64,000 nucleotides of DNA from Thiobacillus sp. (GTDB taxonomy: Bacteria > Pseudomonadota > Gammaproteobacteria > Burkholderiales > Thiobacillaceae). The translations under genes were made by a program, and so were the position numbers. The stretch spans positions 116,853 to 180,852 of the forward strand of contig JACKLQ010000004.1 in the NCBI GenBank assembly GCA_024235835.1. The letters are read 5' to 3'. Shown here piece by piece: positions 14,942 to 23,117 of the stretch. The number at the start of each line of letters is the position of its first letter. The stretch's first letter is position 1. The notes under the pieces are model-generated. The model worked only from the letters and a program-made list of their open reading frames with translations. It was not told the DNA's origin and made no database searches.

Positions 14942-16384
14942 ATGGCAGCGCTAGGAATCTTCAGTACCGCCAACCTGAACGGCGGCCAGAAACTGGCCAT
15001 GAAGTACTTCACCGTCTCGTTGGCGCTGTTCGGCGCCCAGGTCCTGTTCGGGATGCTGGCGGGTCTGCAATACCTTTATCCGGACTTCCTCTACGAAGTG
15101 GTGGATTTCTCGGTCAACCGTACCCTGCACGTCAACGCCCTGGTGGTGTGGTTGCTGTATGGCTTCATCGGCGGGGTCTACTGGGTCCTGGAAGAGGAGG
15201 CCGGCGTCCCGGTAGTGGGGCTTGGCCTGGGGAACCTGATCTTCTGGATCCTCACCTCGGCCGTGGTGGTGGTCGTCCTGGTGTACCTGCTGGTCCAGGT
15301 GGGCCCCGCGGAGATGAGCACCATCTGGCTCATCAACGAAGGCCGTGAGTACATCGAGGCGCCGCGCTGGGCCGACATCGGCATCGTGGTCTCCGTGTTG
15401 ACCTTCTTCTTCAACGTGGTCGCCACCTTCTCCAAGGGCAAGTACACCGGCATCGGCGGCGTACTGGTCATGGACCTGCTGGCCCTGTTCGGCCTGTACC
15501 TGGCCGGCATGTTCTACACCCCCAACATCTCCGTGGACCAGTTCTGGTGGTGGTGGGTGATCCACCTGTGGGTGGAGGCCACCTGGGAAGTGCTGGTGGG
15601 CTGCATCATGGCCTACATGCTGATCGTCACCCTGGGCGTGCGCCGCAAGATCGTGGAAACCTGGCTGTACATCGAGGTCGCCCTCATGTTCGGTTCCGGC
15701 ATCCTGGGTCTGGGCCACCACTACTTCTGGATCGGCACGCCTGACTACTGGCTGACCATCGGCGGCTTCTTCTCCGCCCTGGAACCCATCCCCCTGGTGG
15801 CCATGGTGGTGCATGCGACGTTCGACGCCGGCGTGCACAAGCTGAAGAGCACCAATCACCCCGCCCTGGGCTGGACCATCGCCCAGGCCTTCGGCAACTT
15901 CTTCGGCGCCGGCGTCTGGGGCTTCATGCACACCCTGCCCCAGATCAACCTGTACACCCACGGCACCCAGTGGTCCGCCTCCCACGGCCACCTGGCCTTC
16001 TTCGGCGCCTACTCCACGGCGGTGATCGGCTTCTTCTACCTGGCTGCCCAGAAGTCCCGGGGCAACGTGTGGATGAGCGCCCATTTCGCCGGTAACTGGA
16101 AGTGGAAGTGGGCCATGGCCCTGCTCTGGATCGGCATGATCGGCATGACCATGGGCATGCTGGTGGCCGGCTACGAGCAGTCCCAGATCGAGCGCGCCAT
16201 CGAGGGTTCCACCTGGATGGGCTACTTCGCCGCCCAGGCCCACCCCTGGTTCGTGCAGGGCATGAAGTGGCGCATGATCTCCGGCTGGGCCTTCACCCTG
16301 GGCTACCTGCTCCTGGTTTGGGACCTGCTCACCATCGGCAAGGGCGAAACCCGTCCCTCCGCCGTGCACGAGCACGCCGCGTAA
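14942..16384 (+). CDS. norB: NorB, nitric oxide reductase catalytic subunit
   Basis: Twelve-helix heme b / heme b3-FeB subunit (480 aa) reducing two NO to N2O at the cytoplasmic membrane. Diagnostic regions are HVNALVVWLLYGFIGG, WWWVIHLWVEATWEVLVG (both conserved glutamates present), GHHYFWIGTPDYW and SHGHLAFFGAY. The motif set fits the cytochrome c-dependent enzyme, consistent with norC 12 bp upstream. AAGGAG precedes the ATG, and a strong terminator follows. Confidence 0.97.
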   Translation: MAALGIFSTANLNGGQKLAMKYFTVSLALFGAQVLFGMLAGLQYLYPDFLYEVVDFSVNRTLHVNALVVWLLYGFIGGVYWVLEEEAGVPVVGLGLGNLIFWILTSAVVVVVLVYLLVQVGPAEMSTIWLINEGREYIEAPRWADIGIVVSVLTFFFNVVATFSKGKYTGIGGVLVMDLLALFGLYLAGMFYTPNISVDQFWWWWVIHLWVEATWEVLVGCIMAYMLIVTLGVRRKIVETWLYIEVALMFGSGILGLGHHYFWIGTPDYWLTIGGFFSALEPIPLVAMVVHATFDAGVHKLKSTNHPALGWTIAQAFGNFFGAGVWGFMHTLPQINLYTHGTQWSASHGHLAFFGAYSTAVIGFFYLAAQKSRGNVWMSAHFAGNWKWKWAMALLWIGMIGMTMGMLVAGYEQSQIERAIEGSTWMGYFAAQAHPWFVQGMKWRMISGWAFTLGYLLLVWDLLTIGKGETRPSAVHEHAA

Positions 16385-16418
16385 CGAGTCCCCTCTCCTT
16401 AGACTCCTTCGGGTCTCG

Positions 16419-16446
16419 CCGCCGACGCAAGTCGGCGGTTTTTTTT
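16419..16446 (+). terminator. Rho-independent terminator after norB
   Basis: CCGCCGAC / GTCGGCGG stem with a GCAA tetraloop followed by eight T, 35 bp after the norB stop. Confidence 0.9.
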
Positions 16447-16551
16447 CGTCTGGCGCCCACACCGCCGTCGTGGGTGGCCTGCCAGCATGTAACACTTCGC
16501 TCCCCGGGTTTCGGTAAGCTAGTCATACACGCGCAAAACCGGAGGTACGAC

Positions 16552-17214
16552 ATGCACGAATCCCACCACATCCTGGACATCAAGAAAAAGCAGGTGGAGA
16601 CCAACCTGGGCTCCCTGTCCCAACAAGTCAAGAACGCCATCGCCGAGGCCATGAATTGCCTGACGAGCCATGACCTTTCCTACTGCGACAGGCTGGTGCG
16701 GAACGACCTCAACCTCAACGAGCTCCGCCGCATCATCGAACAGGACTGCCTTGTGGCCATCGCCTCCCAGCAGCCGGTGGCTAACGACCTGCGGGATATC
16801 GTCGCCGACATGCGCATCGCCGCGGAACTGGAACGCATGGGGGACTATGCCAGCGACATCGCCTCCAGCATCCTGCGCATGGACGAGGCCGGCCTGGAAA
16901 GCGTGGGCCTGGAGCATGTCCTGGACATGTCCCTGGCGTGCCGGCAGATGCTGATGGACGCAATGCAGGCCCACAAGGCCGGCGACACTGCCCTGGCCCG
17001 CCAGGTCGGTGCCATGGACGACGCGCTGGATGGCCGGATGTCCGCCATGGTAACCCTGGTCCTGGACGCCATGCGCGGGAACCCCGCCCTGGTGAACAAC
17101 GGTTCCCGCATGCTGTGGATCGCCCACAATCTGGAACGCTGCGGCGACCGGGCCACCAATATCGCCGAGCAGGTGGTGTTCCGGGTGGAAGGCACCATCG
17201 AGGAACTGGACTAG
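16552..17214 (+). CDS. phoU: PhoU, phosphate signalling regulator
   Basis: 220-residue cytoplasmic protein with the duplicated three-helix PhoU fold; each half has the ERxxD metal/helix signature (ELERMGDYASDIA around 100 and NLERCGDRATNIAEQ around 195). PhoU links the Pst transporter to PhoR kinase. A GGAGG ribosome site precedes ATG 16552. No pst or pho genes are seen nearby, so it stands alone behind the nor terminator. Confidence 0.93.
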   Translation: MHESHHILDIKKKQVETNLGSLSQQVKNAIAEAMNCLTSHDLSYCDRLVRNDLNLNELRRIIEQDCLVAIASQQPVANDLRDIVADMRIAAELERMGDYASDIASSILRMDEAGLESVGLEHVLDMSLACRQMLMDAMQAHKAGDTALARQVGAMDDALDGRMSAMVTLVLDAMRGNPALVNNGSRMLWIAHNLERCGDRATNIAEQVVFRVEGTIEELD

Positions 17215-17231
17215 GTCCGGGTGCGCAAGCC

Positions 17232-17885
17232 ATGATGGCCATTCCCGGGCCCGGGCTGTCATGGACGCGGGTGGTGCCGCTGATGTCGCTGGCCCTGTCC
17301 GGCCACGCAGCCGAGTTGCCCAATCGGGTCATCATCGAGCACGGCCCGTTGGTCATCGACCACACCCAGGGCATCTCCCAGATCACCCAGGCCCAGGCCA
17401 GGGGCGGGTTCAGGAGCTTGCATCGCGCCGCACACAAAGCCGAACTCGGCCTGGGCCTGTTCCAGAACCGCATGACCAGTACCCTTGAGACGGCGGCCAC
17501 ACCCGGAAAGGGCCTGGCCCTGGTGACCCGCATCAAGACCGAACCCATCATCTACATCGCCAGGGAATTCCCAGCCGATTCCTGCGCCTACAAGGTGGTG
17601 CTGGCCCACGAGCACCAGCACTATCTTTATGACCGGGACGTGCTGCGGGCCCTGCCAGGGGAGATACGGGGCATCACCTGGTCAGCCTTCGCCAACCCTG
17701 TACCGGCCAGCCCGGCGGATCTGGAACGGGCCCGAAAGGTCTTCTTCCAGCAGTTCAGCCACGCCTACGACGGGCTGTCCTTCCCCCTGCATGGGCGCAT
17801 CGACAACCCGGAGTCCTACGCCGCGCTCGCGGAATTGTGCCGGGGCGAGATCAAGACGCGCCTGGGGGCGGCGGGCGCCAAGTAG
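17232..17885 (+). CDS. Exported HExxH protein, putative metalloprotease-like, unknown family
   Basis: 217-residue protein starting with a hydrophobic leader (VVPLMSLALSGHAA), so probably exported. It contains HEHQHYLYD around residues 133-141, which satisfies HExxH and suggests a zincin-like site, with downstream acidic residues (DNPESYAALAELC) as a possible third ligand. I do not recognise a specific family, and catalytic activity is not established. It lies 17 bp after phoU on the same strand and ends at a REP-like element. Confidence 0.6.
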   Translation: MMAIPGPGLSWTRVVPLMSLALSGHAAELPNRVIIEHGPLVIDHTQGISQITQAQARGGFRSLHRAAHKAELGLGLFQNRMTSTLETAATPGKGLALVTRIKTEPIIYIAREFPADSCAYKVVLAHEHQHYLYDRDVLRALPGEIRGITWSAFANPVPASPADLERARKVFFQQFSHAYDGLSFPLHGRIDNPESYAALAELCRGEIKTRLGAAGAK

Positions 17886-17958
17886 TCCGGGGCAGCGGAG
17901 CGCGCCCGGGGATGAGACCGGTCGTCGAACCCCGGACTCGCCTGGCTCCTCCGGCTAC
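17882..17958. repeat. REP-like element, copy A
   Basis: Bounded by GTAGTCCGG and CCGGCTAC inverted ends, with an internal CCCCGGACTCGCC. A second copy in the same orientation with the same ends lies at 21723-21808. It overlaps the stop codons of both convergent neighbours. Confidence 0.6.
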
Positions 17959-18878
17959 AGATCCGCCAGGGTCTTGATGTGGGCCGCCACGCTGCGACCC
18001 AGGGGAGAGAGCTCGTAGCCCCCTTCCAGCACGGAAACGATGCGCCGCCGGCCATATTTGGCCGCCACGGCCATGAGCTGCTCGGTGATCCAGACATAGT
18101 CCGCCTCCACCAGGCCGAACTGGCCCATGTCGTCTTCCAGGTGGGAATCGAAGCCGGCGGAGATGAGGATCAGTTCGGGCTTGAAGGCCTCCAGACGGGG
18201 CAGCACCTGCTCCTCGAAGACCGCCCGGTACTGCTTGCCCGTGGTGCCCCCCGGCAGGGGGATATTGATGATGTGCTCGTTAGAGGTGTCCGCGCAGCAG
18301 AAGGGGTAGAAGGGATGCTGGAAGGTGGAGCAGAGCATGACACGGGAATCGTCCCGGAAGATGTCCTCGGTGCCGTTGCCGTGGTGCACGTCGAAGTCCA
18401 CGATGGCCACCCGGTGCACATCATGCCGCGCCAGGGCATGGGCCGCCGCCAGGGCCACGTTGTTGAAGATGCAGAAGCCCATGGCCTGGTTGCGGGTGGC
18501 GTGGTGCCCGGGGGGGCGGCAGGCCACGAAGGCGCTTTCCACCTCGCCCACCATCACCAGGTCCACAGCATGCACGGCACCGCCGGCGGCGTGGAGGGCA
18601 GCCTCCAGGGTGTGGGGGTTCATGGCGGTATCGCCGTCCAGGTGGGCAAGCCCCTCCTTGGGAGCGTTGGCGAAAATGGCATCCACGTAGGCCGGGTCAT
18701 GCACCAGGATCAATTCTTCCCGCCCCACTTTGGGTGCATGTCGATGCACCAGATAGTCAAAGAGGTGGGCGGCATGGAGACGGTCGTCGATGGCTTTCAG
18801 ACGGGCCGGGCTCTCGGGATGCCAGGAGCTCATTTCATGTTTGAGGCAGGCAGGATGCGTGATGTAGGCAGTATGCAT
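17955..18878 (-). CDS. Histone deacetylase-family (class II-like) lysine deacetylase
   Basis: 307-residue zinc-dependent deacylase of the HDAC/AcuC/acetylpolyamine amidohydrolase superfamily. Zinc and active-site motifs are clear: RPPGHHATRNQAMGFC, DFDVHHGNGTEDIF, and ISAGFDSHLEDDMG near the C-terminus. The ATG at 18878 is chosen because the family N-terminus (HTAYITHPACLKHEM) begins there. It is divergent from a protein acetyltransferase, so I infer it removes lysine acetyl groups placed by that enzyme. Acetoin utilisation or polyamine deacetylation remain possible. Confidence 0.88.
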   Translation of the reverse strand: MHTAYITHPACLKHEMSSWHPESPARLKAIDDRLHAAHLFDYLVHRHAPKVGREELILVHDPAYVDAIFANAPKEGLAHLDGDTAMNPHTLEAALHAAGGAVHAVDLVMVGEVESAFVACRPPGHHATRNQAMGFCIFNNVALAAAHALARHDVHRVAIVDFDVHHGNGTEDIFRDDSRVMLCSTFQHPFYPFCCADTSNEHIINIPLPGGTTGKQYRAVFEEQVLPRLEAFKPELILISAGFDSHLEDDMGQFGLVEADYVWITEQLMAVAAKYGRRRIVSVLEGGYELSPLGRSVAAHIKTLADL

Positions 18879-19035
18879 GGTGACTGTCTTGATATGGTGC
18901 ACTGCAAAAAATATACGCCCGAACGCGTAATACAGCATTCATGTTGGGGTAACCTAACCGGGCATATGCTTTGCATGCAAGGGTACACCCCAAGACATCC
19001 ATCGCGCGCATTTCTCGACATCAGGGACTGATTCA

Positions 19036-21714
19036 ATGAGCCATCATTATCTCCACCCCCTTCTGCACCCCCGCTCCGTGGCCGTTTTCGGCGCCAGCGA
19101 CCGGGAGGACTCCGTGGCAGGGATCATCTTCCGCAACATGGTCACCTCCGGCTTCCGGGGCCAGGTGTTCCCCCTCAACCCCAAGCGGGAAGAGGTGATG
19201 GGCCACAAGTGCTACCCCAACGCCACGGCCCTGCCGGAAACGCCGGAACTGGCCATCATCGCCACTCCCGCCACTTCCATCCCCGGCATCCTGGAGGAGT
19301 GCGGCGCCCGGGGCATCAAGCACGCGGTGGTGCTGTCCGCCGGCTTCCGCGAGGTGGGCAAGGAGGGTGCCCTGCTGGAACAGAAAGTGGCCCAGACCGC
19401 CAAGCGCCACGGTATCCGCTTCATCGGCCCCAATTGCCTGGGCATCCAGCGACCGGCCATCGGCCTGAACGCCACCTTCGCCCTGGGCACGGCCCTGCCC
19501 GGGGACCTGGCCCTGGTGTCCCAGTCCGGCGCCATCTGCACCGCCATGCTGGACTGGGCGGAATCCAACGGCATCGGCTTCTCCAGCGTCATCTCCACCG
19601 GGGCCTCGGCGGACCTGGACTTCGGCGAACTGCTGGACTACCTGGCCCACGACCCGGCCACCAAGGGCATCCTCATGTACATCGAGGGCATCCGCGACGC
19701 CCGCCGCTTCATGAGCGCCCTGCGGGCCGTGTCCCGCATCAAGCCCGTGGTGATGGTGAAGGTGGGCCGCCAGGAGGCGGGCTCCAAGGCCGTGGCCTCC
19801 CACACCGGCGCCCTGGTGGGCTCCGACGCGGTGTTCGAGGCCTTGGTGCGCCGGGCCGGCGTGGTGCGGGTGACCACCATCCTGCAACTCTTCGCCTGCG
19901 CCCGGGCCCTGGCCGCCCACATCCACCCCACCGGCAACCGCCTCACCATCCTCACCAACGGCGGCGGCCCCGGCGTCATGGCCACGGACCGGGCGGTGGA
20001 ACTGGGCATCCGCCTGGCGGAACTGGCGCCCCAGACCATGGAGCAGCTCAACGCCGCCCTGCCCGCCACCTGGTCCCACGGCAACCCCGTGGACATCATC
20101 GGCGACGCGGGCGCGGAGCGTTACCGCGCCGCCCTCTCGGCCTGCCTGGCGGACCCGGGCGTGGACGGGGTACTGGCCATGCTCACGCCCCAGGCCATGA
20201 CCAAGCCCACCGAGGCCGCCCAGGCGGTGGTGGACGTGGCCAAGGGCTCCAGCAAGCCGGTGCTCACCTGCTGGATGGGCGAAAGCCAGGTGGCGGAAGG
20301 CCGCAAGCTGTTCAAGGAAGCGGGCCTGCCCTACTTCACCACCCCGGAGCCGGCGGTGGAAGTGTTCTCCTACCTGTCCGCCTTCTACGAGAACCAGCGC
20401 CTGCTCATGCAGACCCCGGGCCCTCTCTCCCACCAGGAACCGCCTGACGTGGACGGGGCGCGCATGATCGTGGAGAACGCCCTGTCCCAGGGCCGGCACC
20501 TGCTCAACGAGGTGGAATCCAAGGCCCTGCTTTCCGCCTTCCACATCGCCGTGGCCCAGACCAGCATCGCCCGGGACGCCACCGAGGCCATGCTCATGTC
20601 CCAGCAGATCGGCTACCCGGTGGCCATGAAGATCAACTCCCAGCAGGTGAGCCACAAGTCCGACGTGGGCGGCGTGCGCCTGGGCCTGTCCAACGGACAG
20701 GCGGTGCGGGCCGCCTATTCCGGCATGATGGCCGAGGTGCACAAGCACGTGCCCGACGCGGTGCTGGACGGCGTGGTGATCGAGCCCATGGTGACCCGTC
20801 CCAACGCCAGGGAAGTGCTGGTGGGCGTGGTGACGGACCCGGTGCTGGGCCCAGTCATCGCCTTCGGAGCCGGCGGAGTGGACGTGGAAGCCTTCCAGGA
20901 CCGGGCCGTGTCGCTGCCTCCCCTGAACCGATACCTGGCCGACGACCTGATCAAGCGCACCCGGGTGTCCAAGCTGCTGGGCGAGTTCCGCAAGCGCCCC
21001 TCCGCCGACTTCACGGCGGTGGAGCAGGTGCTGCTGCGGGTGTCGGAGATGGTGTGCGAACTGCCCTGGATCGCGGAACTGGACATCAACCCCCTGCTGG
21101 TGGACGAGCATGGCGCCCTGGCCGCCGACGCCCGCATCGTCATCGCCGCCCGGACCCATGGCGCGGATCGCTATGGCCACATGGCCATCCACCCCTACCC
21201 CGCTCATCTGGTGAGCCAGTGGCAACTGCCCAACGGCATGGACGTGGTGATCCGCCCCATCCGCCCGGAGGACGCGGAGATGACCCAGGAGTTCGTGCGG
21301 GGCCTGTCGGCGGAGACCAAGTACTTCCGCTACATGGACGCCGTGCAGGAGTTGTCTCCCAGCATGCTGGCCCGCCTGACCCAGATCGACTATGACCGGG
21401 AAATGGCCCTGCTCATGGTGACCCAGATCGACGGCAAGGACGTGGAAATGGGCGTGGCACGCTATGCCGTGGACTCCACCCTGGTCAACGCCGAGTTTGC
21501 CCTGGTGGTGGACGATCGCTGGCAGCACCAGGGCATCGGCCACAAGCTCATGAACGTGCTCATGGACGTGGCCCGGGCCAAGGGCGTGAGGGATTTCGAG
21601 GGCGAGGTGCTGAAGACCAACCGCAAGATGCTGCACCTGGTGGAGGGCCTGGGCTTCCGCATCGAGCCCCACCCGGACGACACCGACATCAAGTGGGTGA
21701 CGCGCACACTCTGA
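19036..21714 (+). CDS. Pat/PatZ-type protein: acyl-CoA synthetase (NDP-forming)-like + GNAT acetyltransferase
   Basis: 892-residue fusion. Residues about 1-450 resemble the CoA-binding and succinyl-CoA ligase-like parts of NDP-forming acyl-CoA synthetases (VAVFGASDREDSVAG, GPNCLGIQRP, SQSGAICTAMLDWA). About 480-700 form an ATP-grasp-like domain (KINSQQVSHKSDVGGVRLGL). The C-terminal ~170 residues are a GNAT domain with the acetyl-CoA loop HQGIGHKLM. In Salmonella and E. coli this enzyme (Pat/YfiQ) acetylates Lys of acetyl-CoA synthetase and other proteins. It is divergent from an HDAC-like gene, giving a writer/eraser pair. Confidence 0.9.
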   Translation: MSHHYLHPLLHPRSVAVFGASDREDSVAGIIFRNMVTSGFRGQVFPLNPKREEVMGHKCYPNATALPETPELAIIATPATSIPGILEECGARGIKHAVVLSAGFREVGKEGALLEQKVAQTAKRHGIRFIGPNCLGIQRPAIGLNATFALGTALPGDLALVSQSGAICTAMLDWAESNGIGFSSVISTGASADLDFGELLDYLAHDPATKGILMYIEGIRDARRFMSALRAVSRIKPVVMVKVGRQEAGSKAVASHTGALVGSDAVFEALVRRAGVVRVTTILQLFACARALAAHIHPTGNRLTILTNGGGPGVMATDRAVELGIRLAELAPQTMEQLNAALPATWSHGNPVDIIGDAGAERYRAALSACLADPGVDGVLAMLTPQAMTKPTEAAQAVVDVAKGSSKPVLTCWMGESQVAEGRKLFKEAGLPYFTTPEPAVEVFSYLSAFYENQRLLMQTPGPLSHQEPPDVDGARMIVENALSQGRHLLNEVESKALLSAFHIAVAQTSIARDATEAMLMSQQIGYPVAMKINSQQVSHKSDVGGVRLGLSNGQAVRAAYSGMMAEVHKHVPDAVLDGVVIEPMVTRPNAREVLVGVVTDPVLGPVIAFGAGGVDVEAFQDRAVSLPPLNRYLADDLIKRTRVSKLLGEFRKRPSADFTAVEQVLLRVSEMVCELPWIAELDINPLLVDEHGALAADARIVIAARTHGADRYGHMAIHPYPAHLVSQWQLPNGMDVVIRPIRPEDAEMTQEFVRGLSAETKYFRYMDAVQELSPSMLARLTQIDYDREMALLMVTQIDGKDVEMGVARYAVDSTLVNAEFALVVDDRWQHQGIGHKLMNVLMDVARAKGVRDFEGEVLKTNRKMLHLVEGLGFRIEPHPDDTDIKWVTRTL

Positions 21715-21722
21715 GGCCGACC

Positions 21723-21808
21723 GTAGCCCGGAGGAGGCCCCGAGGCCGAGTCAGGGACTGGTTTCCAGGGCGGTCAGCCCCGGACTCGCCGACGCGCCTC
21801 CGGACTAC
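21723..21808. repeat. REP-like element, copy B
   Basis: GTAGCCCGG and CCGGACTAC inverted ends around an internal CCCCGGACTCGCC, in direct orientation relative to copy A at 17882. It fills the gap between the acetyltransferase and the following convergent gene. Confidence 0.6.
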
Positions 21809-21814
21809 TACGTC

Positions 21815-23011
21815 TCAGACCGCATCCAGGGCCTGAGCCAGGTCGGCCAGCAGGTCCTCCGCGTCTTCCAGCCCCACGGACAGGCGCACCAGGCCTTCGG
21901 CGATATAGTGCTGGGCCCGCTCCTCCGGGGTGTAGGTGGAGTGGGTCATGCTGGCCGGATGCTGGGCCAGGCTTTCCGCGTCGCCCAGGCTCACGGCCCG
22001 GGTGAACAGGCCAAGGGCGTCCATGAAGCGGCGCCCCGCCTCGATTCCTTCCTTGAGTTCGAAGGCCACCATCCCTCCTGGACGGGACATCTGGCGATGG
22101 GCCAGCTCTTTCTGTGGGAAGGATTCCAGGCCGGGGAAATGCACCACACCCACCTTGGGGTGGCTGGCCAGGAAGGCCGCAACGCGGTCCGCGTTGTCGC
22201 AATGGCGGTCCATGCGCAAGGCCAGGGTCTTCAGGCCCCGCAGCACCAGGAAGGCATCCTGGGAGGACATTACCGCGCCGGTCATGTCCTTGACACCGTG
22301 GAAGCGCACCTGGTCCAGCACCGCCTTGGGCCCTATGACCGCCCCGGCCAGCAGATCGCCGTGGCCCCCAAGGTACTTGGTGGCGGAATGCACGACGAAA
22401 TCCGCGCCCAAGGCAAGCGGCCGCTGCAGATAAGGCGTGCAGTAGGTGTTGTCCACCACCGTCACCGCCCCATGGCGGCGGGCAATGGCCGCCACGGCGG
22501 AGATGTCCACCAGGCGCATGTTTGGGTTGGCCGGAGATTCGAAAAACACCACCTTGGTGGCGGGCGTCAGGGCCCTTTCCAGATTGGCCGCATCGCTAAG
22601 GTCCACGTGGGTGATTTGCACGCCAAACTTGGCCAGGCCGTGATTCAGGTAGGCGAAGGTGCATCCGTACAGGGTCTTGTCGGCGATGACCTGGTCGCCA
22701 GGGGCCAGCAAGGTCCACAGCAGGGAAGTGGTGGCCCCCTGGCCCGAAGCCGTCACCACCGCGCTCTCGCCCCCTTCCAGGCTGGCCAGGCGCGCCTCCA
22801 GAAGGGCCGTGGTGGGGTTCCCCACCCGGGAGTAGACGAAGCCTTCCTGCTCCCCGGCGAATCGGGCGCTGCCGTCCGCCGTGGTGGGGAAGGTGTAGGT
22901 GGAGCTCAGGTAGAGGGGCGGGTTCAGGGCCCCGGGGCTAGCGTAGGGGTCGTAGCCCAGATGGATGGCTCGGGTGGAGAAGCCCTGGGGAACGTTGGTG
23001 TCGTGGCTCAT
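21815..23011 (-). CDS. PLP-dependent Cys/Met metabolism enzyme (methionine gamma-lyase-like)
   Basis: 398-residue fold-type I PLP enzyme of the Cys/Met metabolism family. The PLP lysine lies in SATKYLGGHGD (about residue 210), the cofactor-binding loop is ASGQGATTS, and the substrate region YSRVGNPT is typical. The N-terminus (TRAIHLGYDP...NPPLYLSSTYTF) resembles methionine gamma-lyases and O-acylhomoserine sulfhydrylases; sequence alone does not separate these. It is transcribed toward the acetyltransferase and lies downstream of cysG, separated by a terminator-like hairpin. Confidence 0.82.
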   Translation of the reverse strand: MSHDTNVPQGFSTRAIHLGYDPYASPGALNPPLYLSSTYTFPTTADGSARFAGEQEGFVYSRVGNPTTALLEARLASLEGGESAVVTASGQGATTSLLWTLLAPGDQVIADKTLYGCTFAYLNHGLAKFGVQITHVDLSDAANLERALTPATKVVFFESPANPNMRLVDISAVAAIARRHGAVTVVDNTYCTPYLQRPLALGADFVVHSATKYLGGHGDLLAGAVIGPKAVLDQVRFHGVKDMTGAVMSSQDAFLVLRGLKTLALRMDRHCDNADRVAAFLASHPKVGVVHFPGLESFPQKELAHRQMSRPGGMVAFELKEGIEAGRRFMDALGLFTRAVSLGDAESLAQHPASMTHSTYTPEERAQHYIAEGLVRLSVGLEDAEDLLADLAQALDAV

Positions 23012-23078
23012 GTTGCCTTGTCTCTATGGTTATCGTTGGTGGAGGGCGAATTGTTCGATGCCTGGCCCGCAAAGACAA

Positions 23079-23098
23079 CGGCGGACCGAAGTCCGCCG
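23079..23098 (-). terminator. Hairpin terminator candidate after cysG
   Basis: CGGCGGAC / GTCCGCCG stem with a four-base loop, 20 bp after the cysG stop; on the minus strand it is followed by TTGTCTTTG, a weak U-tract. Confidence 0.5.
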
Positions 23099-23117
23099 CT
23101 GTCGATGGCATGCTGGA

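Noticed and set aside
19033..21672. 879-codon minus-strand frame opposite the Pat-type acetyltransferase
   Set aside because: His/Gly/Val-rich low-complexity translation, no motifs; shadow of the plus-strand gene.
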